NCBI GenBank assembly: GCA_040883315.1
Contig: JBFLKU010000007.1
Span: 1 to 64,000 of the forward strand
Direction: 5' to 3'
Length of the DNA: 64,000 nucleotides
Source: JAFGUF01 sp040883315
GTDB taxonomy: Bacteria > Bacillota > Clostridia > Christensenellales > UMGS416
The translations under genes were made by a program, and so were the position numbers. Below, piece by piece: positions 56,811 to 64,000 of the stretch (position 1 is its first letter; each line of letters starts with the position of its first letter). The notes under the pieces are model-generated. The model had not been told where the DNA came from and did no database searches. It saw nothing but the letters and a program-made list of their open reading frames with translations.

Positions 56811-56888
56811 GTTTATTAAATTATGCCGCTAAACAGGCGTATTCTGGGCATAAACTTCAAAAAATGCCAATTGCTTTATTAATATATT

Positions 56889-56936
56889 CTGTTGTTCGTC
56901 GCACTATACCTGTTGTTCATTTCACTTCCATTGACT
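56889..56936 (+). promoter_or_regulatory. LytTR-type direct repeats and -35 before the FN3 gene
   Basis: CTGTTGTTC at 56889-56897 and again at 56910-56918 (12-bp spacer, 21-bp period). TTGACT (56931-56936) starts 13 nt after the second repeat. A -10 is not clear (GAAAAT at 18 nt). This is the spacing known for LytTR activators. Confidence 0.55.
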
Positions 56937-57007
56937 ATATGCATATATACATGTGAAAATACATAAGATTATACATAAATATATAAAAACAGATGGAGAA
57001 TAACCGC

Positions 57008-59485
57008 ATGAAAAAATTTCTATTCACACTCACAGTTATTACCATATTTTTAGTATGTGCTCCTGCTGCTGTGCTGGCAGCGGATATCACACTGAATGAC
57101 GGAGATGTAGTGACTATTTCGGCAAATAATATATATACTCTGCCCGCCGGATATACTGCTACATTGATAGGCGATGCAGGCACAGTATATAATGATGTAG
57201 GCATTATATGTGAAGCGAATTCCAGCATCACTCTGCGTGATGTGAGAATAGACAGAAGTGCAACGATTTATGCGTTAGCACTTTATTTTAGTTCCTATTA
57301 CGGAAATAATACGCTAACAATAGAAGGCACAAATACGGTGAAAGCTGGTGCATATTATTCGGGAGTCAGCTCTCGTGCTGGTATTAACCTGACTATAGGA
57401 GGCACGGGCACGCTGGAGGCGGAGTCGGCTGGTGCAGCACCAGGCATAGGCTTTGGAGCCGGCAACGGATGGGATATCAATTCTGGAAGGTTAGGAATTA
57501 TTACAATAGAAAGCGGAACTATTATAGCCACTGGTTCAACTAGTTCCCCGGGTATAGGCGTCAGCTCCAATCGCGGAGGTGGACAGATTAATATAACGGG
57601 AGGCACAGTTTATGCCTATGGTGGAGCTATGTCGCCGGGTATTGGCAATGGTCGCTTCTGCAGCACTACTGTTCCTCCGATTTCAGTAAATATATCAGGA
57701 GATGCAAAAATATTTGCGCAGAAATCCGATCCGTATAATTATGGAGGTTTTTCTGATATTGGAGACAGCTATGATACACCGCCAGCATATTCTACTGCTC
57801 TTACGATAACGGGCACTGATGCAGCAGTGTTTACAAAAAGCGATGTTGAATACACGGGTACATTGACTCTGCAAAACGGCGCTGCATGGTCTGCGGATTC
57901 ATCTGCTATTTCAAGCAGGCTTTCAGACCTAGGTCTAAGCGGGAGTCCTTGGAATACAGCAGTAGGAGCATATTTCACTCCGAATATCACTGGAACAGCA
58001 TCAATATCGGGGAATGCATATGTAGGCGAGGTGCTCACTGCCACCCTAAGCGCATCTAATTCATCATCGCCTATATACCAATGGCAGGTGAGTGACGACA
58101 GCATCAGCTGGAGCGACATCTCATTAGCCGCTTCACAGACATATACTATAGCTAGTGCACAGGCAGGCAAATACATACGAGTTGAAATATCGGGATCGGA
58201 TGTAGTGGGGGAGATATACAGCAGCTCAGTAGGGGCGGTAATCAATCAGCCGTCTGCACCGCAGAGCCTATCAGCAGCTGAAGGCGTTTCTGAGGTGACA
58301 TTAAGCTGGAGTGCACCAAGTGATGACGGGGGAAGCGCTGTGACAGGCTATGAAGTATCCAGCGACAATGGAACAAGCTGGGCGGCTGCATCCTCGCCTT
58401 CTGATCACACCTTCACAGGGCTGACAAACGGAGTGGAATACTTTTTCCGTGTGCGTGCAGTAAACATAGCAGGAGAAGGAGCACAAGCCAGCACAAGTGC
58501 AACACCAAGGACAGTGCCGGATGCACCTGAAAACTTAACAGGGACATCAGGAGACTCAGAGGTTGCTCTCAGCTGGAGTGCACCAAGCTTTGACGGCGGC
58601 AGCGCAATAACATCCTATCAGGTGTCTAATGACGGCGGCACCACATGGATAACTTCATCATCTTCAACCGGCCACACATTCACAGGGCTGACAAACGGCA
58701 CGCAGTATATATTCTGTGTGCGTGCAATCAATGTGGCAGGAGACGGCGCACAGGCAAGCATTGCGGCAACGCCCAGCACTGTGCCGAATGTTCCGGAGAA
58801 TATCGTAACAGTAGCGGGTGATGGACAAATCATAATTGAGTGGCAGCCCCCGCTATATGACGGCGGAAGCGTGATAACGGGATATGAAGTGTCCTGCGAT
58901 GACGGAGCAAACTGGACAGCTGCCTCGGCTATCAATGGCCACACCTTCACAGGGCTGACAAACGGAGTGGAATACATCTGCAAGGTGCGTGCTGTGAATG
59001 CATCTGGAAGCGGAGTGGAGAGTGCAGGAATTGCAGAAAAGCCATATGAAACAAGAATGCAGAGTGCGAGCGTATCAGCAAACACAAACAATAACAACAA
59101 CACAGTGATTACTATACAAGGCAGCGACCTGATTATAGATCAAATAGTAAGTTTTTATATTAATGGTGTTGAGATTACATTGGACAGAACCAATCCCACG
59201 AGATACACATTCTCCGGCGGATACTTGGAGCAGGGCAGCATAGTAGTGACTATGGAGCCTGCATTTGTAAATACTCTTCCACTTGGCATAAATTATTTTA
59301 TAGTGGAAATGAACAACGGAGGGCTGTATGTGGTCGAGGCCTTCACAGTGTCCAACGCCAGGGCATCCAACTCACAGACGGGAGACGACTCTGCGAGATA
59401 CCTGTGGACTGTGCTGATAGCTGCGGCGACAATTCTGGCAGCATGCTGGGCATTATTCAGAAAAAAACTTTTGAAAAACTCATAA
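57008..59485 (+). CDS. surface protein: beta-helix-like domain, Ig-like domain, three FN3 domains, NSQTG-type anchor
   Basis: 825 residues. A signal peptide (about 1-27, ending VLAA) precedes a glycine-rich beta-solenoid region (about 30-300), with rungs such as LTIGGTGTLEAESAGAAPGI, ITIESGTIIATGSTSSPGI and INITGGTVYAYGGAMSPGI. An Ig-like domain (about 315-415, WQVSDDSISWSDI) is followed by three fibronectin type III domains (about 420-510, 510-600, 600-690; each with SWSAPSxDGGSxxTxYEVSxD and HTFTGLTNG). A further beta domain and a C-terminal SNSQTGDDS motif, hydrophobic helix and RKKLLKNS tail complete it. The latter looks like a degenerate sortase signal. GGAG lies 9 nt before the ATG at 57008. 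LytTR-like repeats upstream suggest control by the adjacent two-component pair. Confidence 0.8.
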   Translation: MKKFLFTLTVITIFLVCAPAAVLAADITLNDGDVVTISANNIYTLPAGYTATLIGDAGTVYNDVGIICEANSSITLRDVRIDRSATIYALALYFSSYYGNNTLTIEGTNTVKAGAYYSGVSSRAGINLTIGGTGTLEAESAGAAPGIGFGAGNGWDINSGRLGIITIESGTIIATGSTSSPGIGVSSNRGGGQINITGGTVYAYGGAMSPGIGNGRFCSTTVPPISVNISGDAKIFAQKSDPYNYGGFSDIGDSYDTPPAYSTALTITGTDAAVFTKSDVEYTGTLTLQNGAAWSADSSAISSRLSDLGLSGSPWNTAVGAYFTPNITGTASISGNAYVGEVLTATLSASNSSSPIYQWQVSDDSISWSDISLAASQTYTIASAQAGKYIRVEISGSDVVGEIYSSSVGAVINQPSAPQSLSAAEGVSEVTLSWSAPSDDGGSAVTGYEVSSDNGTSWAAASSPSDHTFTGLTNGVEYFFRVRAVNIAGEGAQASTSATPRTVPDAPENLTGTSGDSEVALSWSAPSFDGGSAITSYQVSNDGGTTWITSSSSTGHTFTGLTNGTQYIFCVRAINVAGDGAQASIAATPSTVPNVPENIVTVAGDGQIIIEWQPPLYDGGSVITGYEVSCDDGANWTAASAINGHTFTGLTNGVEYICKVRAVNASGSGVESAGIAEKPYETRMQSASVSANTNNNNNTVITIQGSDLIIDQIVSFYINGVEITLDRTNPTRYTFSGGYLEQGSIVVTMEPAFVNTLPLGINYFIVEMNNGGLYVVEAFTVSNARASNSQTGDDSARYLWTVLIAAATILAACWALFRKKLLKNS

Positions 59486-59518
59486 GATACTAATGTTTCT
59501 GATTTTATATTTGCAAAG

Positions 59519-59544
59519 GACGGCTTTTACTAAGCCGTCTTTTT
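59519..59544 (+). terminator. terminator of the FN3 gene
   Basis: GACGGCTT-N5-AAGCCGTC followed by TTTTT. Confidence 0.85.
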
Positions 59545-59645
59545 GATGCACAAAAATTCCTTTTTCGACATCTGTTGACATTATTTTTTGAAGCTCTGTG
59601 ATAGCATTGAAAATAGTATTATATTTTAGAAATGGAGAACAGAAC

Positions 59646-60410
59646 ATGAAGAAGGCTTTTGAGAGAACGATCGCAATTATACTATTTATTTTGACGTATG
59701 CCTTTATGGCGGTGATAAGGCTGGAACGTAATATTTACTATGATATTATGTATTCTTCTCCTTATTGGTTTTATATCATTTTTAATATTTTGTTCTTCAC
59801 CATGTCCGTAGGATTTTTGGTGATAGCATTTGTTTATTCCAAGAGGTGGATAAAGAAACTGATTAATAAGCAAATTGCAAAAGATGCAAAATTTATTAAA
59901 ACCCTGAATGATGGACTGGCTAATGAAACGGTTGCAAATTCAGAAGATATCATCTCCATTTATGAGGGAATAAACAAAGCCCAAGAGGACATAAAACTGA
60001 GGAATAGAAATATAATATTGCTGCTGAGGCAATTCAAAATTGACTATATTCACCCCGTTGAAAAAACCACATCGGCCAGCGGACACTCGGAGCATAAAGG
60101 CAAATTCGACATAAATGAAGCAAAGAAAATAATAGATGAATGCATAAAGGACTTTGAGAGCTATGGAATAGAATACAGCGGATTCACGCCCACAGAGCGC
60201 AGCCTGCTGATAGACATTGCTAATTTTAATGCAGACGGAAAAACGGACGATGTGAAGCGAAAGATAGACGAGATAGCACTGGTGCTGGAGGCAAAAAACA
60301 ACGAACTGCAGTCATTGCGTAATACGAAAAGGGTATCTGTGCCGATAGCCATATTTTCCTCGCTCTTGGCTATTGCGGGGATTGTGGTCACGATTATCAC
60401 TTCCATGTAG
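59646..60410 (+). CDS. uncharacterised membrane protein with coiled-coil
   Basis: 254 residues. Two transmembrane helices at the N-terminus (about 7-27, 42-68), a basic turn KRWIKKLINKQIAKDAKF, a long charged helical domain (about 75-225, coiled-coil-like, LRNRNIILLLRQFKIDY and DVKRKIDEIALVLEAKNNEL) and one C-terminal helix (about 232-254). No family recognised. The start at 59646 has GGAG 8 nt upstream, while the longer frame's ATG at 59598 has none. It is monocistronic, flanked by terminators. Confidence 0.6.
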   Translation: MKKAFERTIAIILFILTYAFMAVIRLERNIYYDIMYSSPYWFYIIFNILFFTMSVGFLVIAFVYSKRWIKKLINKQIAKDAKFIKTLNDGLANETVANSEDIISIYEGINKAQEDIKLRNRNIILLLRQFKIDYIHPVEKTTSASGHSEHKGKFDINEAKKIIDECIKDFESYGIEYSGFTPTERSLLIDIANFNADGKTDDVKRKIDEIALVLEAKNNELQSLRNTKRVSVPIAIFSSLLAIAGIVVTIITSM

Positions 60411-60431
60411 CACCATTAAATAAACTAAAAG

Positions 60432-60457
60432 AGCCGCTATGATATATGGCGGCTTTT
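60432..60457 (+). terminator. terminator
   Basis: AGCCGC-N11-GCGGCT with TTTTG after it. Confidence 0.7.
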
Positions 60458-60475
60458 GTATGCAAAAAAATACTC

Positions 60476-60529
60476 TTGACTTTCGGATAAAGGTAATGTA
60501 TTATCTTTTTAGGTAATATGTTACCTAAA
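60476..60529 (+). promoter_or_regulatory. MarR promoter with operator palindromes
   Basis: -35 TTGACT (60476-60481), 17 nt, -10 TATTAT (60499-60504). A palindrome TTTAGGTAA-N4-TTACCTAAA (60508-60529) covers the expected transcript start. A second imperfect dyad (AAAGGTAAT…ATTATCTTT, 60489-60508) overlaps the -10. Autorepression by the MarR protein is likely. Confidence 0.7.
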
Positions 60530-60545
60530 CGGAAAGGCAGGAACA

Positions 60546-61007
60546 ATGAGTATAAAAAGTCATGTACCCATCAAGCATTTTGTGCTAGGCATTCTTTTTG
60601 TGGTCACCAACAGGCTAGACACTTTGCTGGACAGGGAGCTGAGCGAGTTTGGCATAACATCAAAGCAATGGTTTCTTTCCATAGTGATTGGCAATGCATT
60701 TGGCAAGCCGCCCACAATGAAAGAGGCTGCAAAGCAGATGGGTTGCTCCCATCAGAATGTGAAGCAGGTGGCACTGAAGCTGGAGGAAAAAGGACTGCTG
60801 AAGATGGAAAAGGATGAAAACGACCAGCGAGTGACCAGAATGAGACTGACACAAAAGAGCACGGAATTTTGGAGCGACATATCGCCGAAGGATTATGAAT
60901 TTATGGACAATGTATTCCAAGGCATAGGCGAAGATGACATGGAGACGACCAAAGCTGTGCTAGTGCAGGTGCTGGAGAATTTAGAAAAAATGGATGAGAG
61001 AAAATAG
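60546..61007 (+). CDS. MarR-family transcriptional regulator
   Basis: 153 residues. Dimer helices at both ends and a winged helix in the centre (PPTMKEAAKQMGCSHQNVKQ, then VALKLEEKGLLKMEKDENDQ with RVTRMRLT, the DxRxxRxxLT wing). AGG lies about 7 nt before the ATG. It is the first gene of an operon with a flavodoxin and an FMN-binding protein. Its promoter carries a perfect 9-bp-arm palindrome. The ligand is unknown. Control of a flavin redox pair suggests oxidants or quinone-like compounds. Confidence 0.9.
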   Translation: MSIKSHVPIKHFVLGILFVVTNRLDTLLDRELSEFGITSKQWFLSIVIGNAFGKPPTMKEAAKQMGCSHQNVKQVALKLEEKGLLKMEKDENDQRVTRMRLTQKSTEFWSDISPKDYEFMDNVFQGIGEDDMETTKAVLVQVLENLEKMDERK

Positions 61008-61019
61008 AAAGGGAACAAT

Positions 61020-61490
61020 ATGAAAACACTGATAGTATACGGCAGCAAATACGGCTACACAGCCAGCTGCGCCGAGGAGCTGAGAAACCAAATGAGCGGA
61101 GACGTCACTGTGGCGGACGCAAAGCAAAAAATCAAAAACGTGGCAGAGTATGACAACGTGATAATGGGAGGGTCTATATATATGACCATGCCCAATAAGC
61201 ACGTAAAGGCATTTGCTAAAAAGAACATGAAGGTGCTGATGGACAAGAAGGTAGGGCTATTTCTGTGCTGCGGCGGCATAGAGAAATTCGACGAGTTTTT
61301 GGCAAAGACATTCCCGGCTGAGCTGATAGAGAAGGCATACGCAAAGGAATGCTTCGGTGGAAAGATGAATAAGGAAAACATGAGCGGATTCCACAAGAAG
61401 ATAGTAGAGATGATAGAAAAGGACGAGAGCCAGCCGCCAATGAAGAGCCTGGAAGAGAACATAGGAAAGCTGGCAGAGAAATTCAGCTAG
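61020..61490 (+). CDS. flavodoxin-domain protein
   Basis: 156 residues. The FMN phosphate loop VYGSKYGYTASCAEELRNQM (about 5-24; S-K-Y-G-Y-T in place of T-G-N-T) is followed by VIMGGSIYMTMPNKHVKAF and LFLCCGGIEKFDEFLAKTF, characteristic of the flavodoxin_5 / HemG-like group that replaces menaquinone-dependent protoporphyrinogen oxidase. No haem genes are near, so a general redox role is more likely. It lies 12 nt after the MarR gene and is followed 11 nt later by an FMN_bind gene. AGGGAAC precedes ATG. Confidence 0.88.
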   Translation: MKTLIVYGSKYGYTASCAEELRNQMSGDVTVADAKQKIKNVAEYDNVIMGGSIYMTMPNKHVKAFAKKNMKVLMDKKVGLFLCCGGIEKFDEFLAKTFPAELIEKAYAKECFGGKMNKENMSGFHKKIVEMIEKDESQPPMKSLEENIGKLAEKFS

Positions 61491-61501
61491 AAGAGGGAAA
61501 A

Positions 61502-61879
61502 ATGAAAAAGATATTAATAATTATTGTGATTGTACTAGTTATAGTGGCAGTTGGCGGTTTTTTCGCCATCAAAAGCAAGGCTATAGACCCGGATGACATA
61601 AAAATTGACAACGTGGATATATCCTCTGTGGCAGATGGAGTATACACAGGCGAATACAACACGGCGATGGTGTCGGCGGAGGTAGAGGTGGCGATATCAG
61701 ACGGAAAGATATCCGCATTGCAGATACTGCGCCACGACTGCGGACTGGGCGGCAAGGCGGAGGTCATCGTAGATGACATAGTCAGCAGCCAGTCGCTGGA
61801 TGTAGACACAGTGGCAGGTGCTACCACCAGCAGCAAAGTGATATTGAAGGCTGTGGAGAATGCATTGACAGGCGAATAG
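61502..61879 (+). CDS. membrane-anchored FMN-binding (FMN_bind) protein
   Basis: 125 residues. An N-terminal membrane anchor (about 4-22) and an FMN_bind domain (about 40-125): VADGVYTGEYNTAMVSAEVE, then DGKISALQILRH and VDTVAGATTSSKVIL. The last carries the S/A-G-A-T-x-S/T motif whose Thr binds FMN covalently in Rnf/Nqr and related proteins. The domain faces the cell exterior. With the flavodoxin it forms a likely electron-transfer pair under MarR control. AGAGGG lies 6 nt before ATG. Confidence 0.88.
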   Translation: MKKILIIIVIVLVIVAVGGFFAIKSKAIDPDDIKIDNVDISSVADGVYTGEYNTAMVSAEVEVAISDGKISALQILRHDCGLGGKAEVIVDDIVSSQSLDVDTVAGATTSSKVILKAVENALTGE

Positions 61880-61889
61880 ATGAATAGTT

Positions 61890-61917
61890 AAAAGCTCTCT
61901 TTCGGGGGAGCTTTTTA
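61890..61917 (+). terminator. terminator of the MarR-flavodoxin operon
   Basis: AAAAGCTCTC-N5-GGGGAGCTTTTT hairpin with T-run. Confidence 0.8.
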
Positions 61918-62022
61918 TATTGAAACTATACAGGTGGGGATATGGAGGCTTTGCCGCAGCTCTCAAAACTGCAAGCAATTTCTGCCGCTCGGCGTATATC
62001 ATTTCATGATATTACTCGTCCG

Positions 62023-62156
62023 TATAAGGGACTAGTCCCTTATATATCCCTGTTATTATATGAAATAAAAAAAGAATAAATTCCCTAAAAACAGAGAATA
62101 ATATTAGGGATTTTCAAGGGAAGACTTCCCTTGAATGGGGTTTGGGGCAAAGCCCC
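62023..62156. repeat. composite double-hairpin repeat
   Basis: The left half has TATAAGGGAC-TA-GTCCCTTATA followed by ATATCCCT (62023-62050), without its second hairpin. The right half has GGGATTTTC, then TCAAGGGAAG-A-CTTCCCTTGA, GGGGTTTGGGG and GGGGC-AAA-GCCCC (62107-62156). About 55 nt of AT-rich core lies between. Confidence 0.65.
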
Positions 62157-62157
62157 A

Positions 62158-62197
62158 TCATCCTCTCATCCTCTCATCCTCTCATCCCCTCATCCTC
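62158..62197. repeat. 8-bp microsatellite TCATCCTC, five copies
   Basis: Five tandem units, one with TCATCCCC, directly after the hairpin repeat and before TCACCATCCC. Confidence 0.75.
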
Positions 62198-62226
62198 TCA
62201 CCATCCCACCCCCACACTATAAACAA

Positions 62227-62264
62227 AGCCTGCGATAACATTGCATTGAATGCTACCGCAGGCT
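62227..62264 (-). terminator. terminator of the third M56 gene
   Basis: AGCCTGCG-N22-CGCAGGCT, with inner pairing of GCATTC/TTGAATGC-like sequence, followed on the reverse strand by TTGTTTAT. Moderate T-run. Confidence 0.6.
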
Positions 62265-62305
62265 CTTTATAATTAGGTGTTCTATTTATGTGCTTCTATT
62301 GCGTA

Positions 62306-64000
62306 TTAGCCTTCTGCTAAGTGTAGCAGATAGTTCAGGAGTCCGTCGCTCTTTCTGCCCTCGGCGCCGTTTCCGCTATCTATATATAAATATTCTGAGT
62401 TGCCGAAGTCAATTGTCAGGATCTTCTCCGTGCCCTCATCATTCACCTTGACAATTGCTTGATATGGACTATCTGTGCTTTGCTGGTCTACATTGTGGCC
62501 TTGGCCTAGCAGCGAGAAGAACCTTTTGATTATTGCCTCGTCTTCTTGGGTGTAGCTGAATAGCAATTTATCATCTGCTGATGTATCGTATATAGAAAGG
62601 TCAGTTATTGCTTTTGCACTCACCGTCATGGTGTGTTCCCCATTGCTGGAGATACTAATCGTGCCACTGGAAAAAACATAGTCAAGTATCTTTTGTGCTA
62701 GTTTATCTTCAATTTCGGTGTATGCCAGCTTTCCGTCCTCGAGTACGGCCCTGTACATGCTATAGATTTCAGCATCAGGAGCACTTTGTTTATCTGTTTT
62801 TAGGATATATATTTTATCGCCGTAGGTAATAAGTCTGTAATCCCATTTTTCGTCTTCAGCTATTGCGGAGTAGGTATCCGTTTCTAAATCGTAGCATTCA
62901 ATAAGGGATGAACGATATTCACCGCCCGTAGCAATTGAGTTTGAATAAAGCTCACGGTTTCCGTCCTTGTTAATATCCGCCTTCATCAAATAAAACATCA
63001 TAATATTTTCAGGGTCACGTGCCTTATCAAAAAGCGCTGTATACTCTGGATAGTTCTCTAGATTGAATAGGTTGGTTATATCCAAGTATGTTCTTGCCTC
63101 TTGTATTGGTTCAGGCGGTTTTTTAGTGCCGACAATCAGGACAAGTGCTATTATTATTGCTGCCATCAGCACTGAGCCTATTATCCATTTTTTCTTTCCG
63201 TTGGCTAGGTTTTTTATCCTTTGTTTCATTTCGTTTTTTCCTCCTATCATGGTGGCAGATGCAGCTAGTGCACTGAGGGATGTTTTCCGAGATAAATATA
63301 GAAGGCTTTTGCCGTAGTCTGCCACTTCGTCTTCGCCTATCAGCTTCACCACTCTTTCGTCGCAGAGCACCTCTCTATCTTTCTTGGATAGAATCAGGGC
63401 GATCCACATGAATGGATTAAACCAATTGACTATGCAGGCCGCCAGACCTAGCATATATATCAAATTATCTTTGTGCTTGTAGTGGGTGGTTTCGTGATAT
63501 AGGGAATACCGTCGCGTTTTTTCGTGTTCATGGCTTTTGGAGTTTAGCACTATTTTGGGGCTTAATACCCCAGCCAGGCAAGGCGAATTGATATGCTCTG
63601 ATAAATATACATTCCGCACTTTCATTTTTTGGTGGGCAAATATCTGCTTGTCATATTCACTGAGCTCTATTTTAGTTATGTTTGTCTTCAGCTTGTAAGC
63701 GAATGCGATATTTAATATTAGTATATATCCTAATATGATGGCTGCACCTAGGACATATATCAGCAGAGGGATGTCGTATTTTTTGATGTAATTGGTGACC
63801 TGCGGGATGCCTTCTGGTGCAGAGCCGACCGATGCCTCGCCTGCAGGTTCGTTTTGCACGGTGCTGATATTTGTCTCGCTCCCTTGGGTGTTCGCTGCTG
63901 CGGAGCTATTTCTGCTGGCTGTGCTGATTTGCAGGGAAGAATATGGCACGGATACGATATTGTTTTTTGCCAGATCGCTCTCTATGGGTATGGGGATAAG
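62306..64000 (-). CDS. M56-family membrane metallopeptidase / sensor (BlaR1-like), C (partial at N-terminus)
   Basis: The frame is open to the right edge of the window, so the N-terminal helix and start are missing. A Met at 63949 is internal. Visible: a linker, a transmembrane helix (LLIYVLGAAIILGYILILNI), then the zinc motif YHETTHYKHKDNLIYMLGL, WFNPFMWIALILSKKDREVL with CDERVV, and GKSLLYLSRKTSL. A membrane helix before GTKKPPEP leads to an extracellular domain of about 265 residues that ends YLYIDSGNGAEGRKSDGLLN. HETTH replaces the HELMH of the other two M56 proteins and the outer domain differs. Its repressor, if any, would lie beyond the window. Confidence 0.85.
   Translation of the reverse strand, partial: LIPIPIESDLAKNNIVSVPYSSLQISTASRNSSAAANTQGSETNISTVQNEPAGEASVGSAPEGIPQVTNYIKKYDIPLLIYVLGAAIILGYILILNIAFAYKLKTNITKIELSEYDKQIFAHQKMKVRNVYLSEHINSPCLAGVLSPKIVLNSKSHEHEKTRRYSLYHETTHYKHKDNLIYMLGLAACIVNWFNPFMWIALILSKKDREVLCDERVVKLIGEDEVADYGKSLLYLSRKTSLSALAASATMIGGKNEMKQRIKNLANGKKKWIIGSVLMAAIIIALVLIVGTKKPPEPIQEARTYLDITNLFNLENYPEYTALFDKARDPENIMMFYLMKADINKDGNRELYSNSIATGGEYRSSLIECYDLETDTYSAIAEDEKWDYRLITYGDKIYILKTDKQSAPDAEIYSMYRAVLEDGKLAYTEIEDKLAQKILDYVFSSGTISISSNGEHTMTVSAKAITDLSIYDTSADDKLLFSYTQEDEAIIKRFFSLLGQGHNVDQQSTDSPYQAIVKVNDEGTEKILTIDFGNSEYLYIDSGNGAEGRKSDGLLNYLLHLAEG

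Noticed and set aside
1..64000. tRNA, rRNA, full insertion sequences and prophage genes.
   Set aside because: None recognised on either strand. The only mobile traces are the MITE-like element and the hairpin repeats.

Overview
The window looks like chromosomal DNA of a strictly anaerobic, moderately AT-rich Gram-positive bacterium of the class Clostridia. The evidence is an electron-bifurcating [FeFe] hydrogenase with a sensory hydrogenase beside it, a K+-dependent membrane pyrophosphatase, three DegV proteins, dockerin-bearing and BspA-type surface proteins, BlaI/M56 signalling, strong AGGAGG-type ribosome sites and many rho-independent terminators. Ile ATA codons are common even in the hydrogenase genes. 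No rRNA, tRNA, CRISPR array, complete insertion sequence or prophage was seen. Genus cannot be fixed from the sequence alone.

Layout. 1-10.2 kb: the tail of an MMPL/RND exporter, then three reverse-strand surface-protein genes. These are a SpoIID/Big2/dockerin protein, an 1835-residue BspA-LRR/Big2/caspase-like/Big2/dockerin protein and a membrane-anchored wall protein. 10.4-17.3 kb: a WYL regulator and a YoaP-type acetyltransferase that share an operator/promoter layout, three tandem DegV paralogues, an SDR epimerase and PlsC. 17.4-21.7 kb: a tubby-like protein, an autoregulated XRE/membrane-protein pair, and a cytoplasmic HTH/TPR peptide receptor (RRNPP type) divergent from two tandem 44-residue secreted pro-peptide genes that are too short to stand out in ordinary gene calling. 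Two YcxB-like membrane proteins follow. 21.8-27.1 kb: a beta-helix/K+-channel fusion, a fused trehalose-6-phosphate synthase/phosphatase and a second LRR surface protein. 27.2-32.5 kb: a BlaI-type repressor with two M56 membrane peptidases. 32.5-46 kb: mixed accessory and housekeeping genes (KAP NTPase, Tag glycosylase, twin secreted proteins, an ABC-2 exporter, a HEPN-like protein, a PASTA protein, membrane pyrophosphatase, a DUF2971-like protein) with dispersed hairpin repeats and a MITE-like element that carries a promoter. 47.1-56.8 kb: hydC-hydB-hydA behind a perfect Rex-type palindrome, then a PAS-linked sensory hydrogenase, a SpoIIE/PP2C-type phosphatase and a LytS/LytTR two-component pair. 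57-64 kb: a FN3 surface protein preceded by LytTR-style direct repeats, a small membrane protein, a MarR-flavodoxin-FMN_bind operon and a third, truncated M56 gene.

How it fits together. Electron flow runs through HydABC (NADH and ferredoxin to H2), with a Rex-type site to read NADH/NAD+ and a sensory hydrogenase plus phosphatase that may read H2. The pyrophosphatase recovers pyrophosphate energy as an ion gradient. Much of the remainder is cell-surface biology (LRR, Big2, FN3, dockerin, NxxTG-type anchors) and one-gene local regulators with visible operators. The best candidate for an undescribed system is the peptide/receptor quorum-sensing locus at 19.15-20.55 kb. The dockerin-linked caspase-like protein and the beta-helix K+ channel come next.
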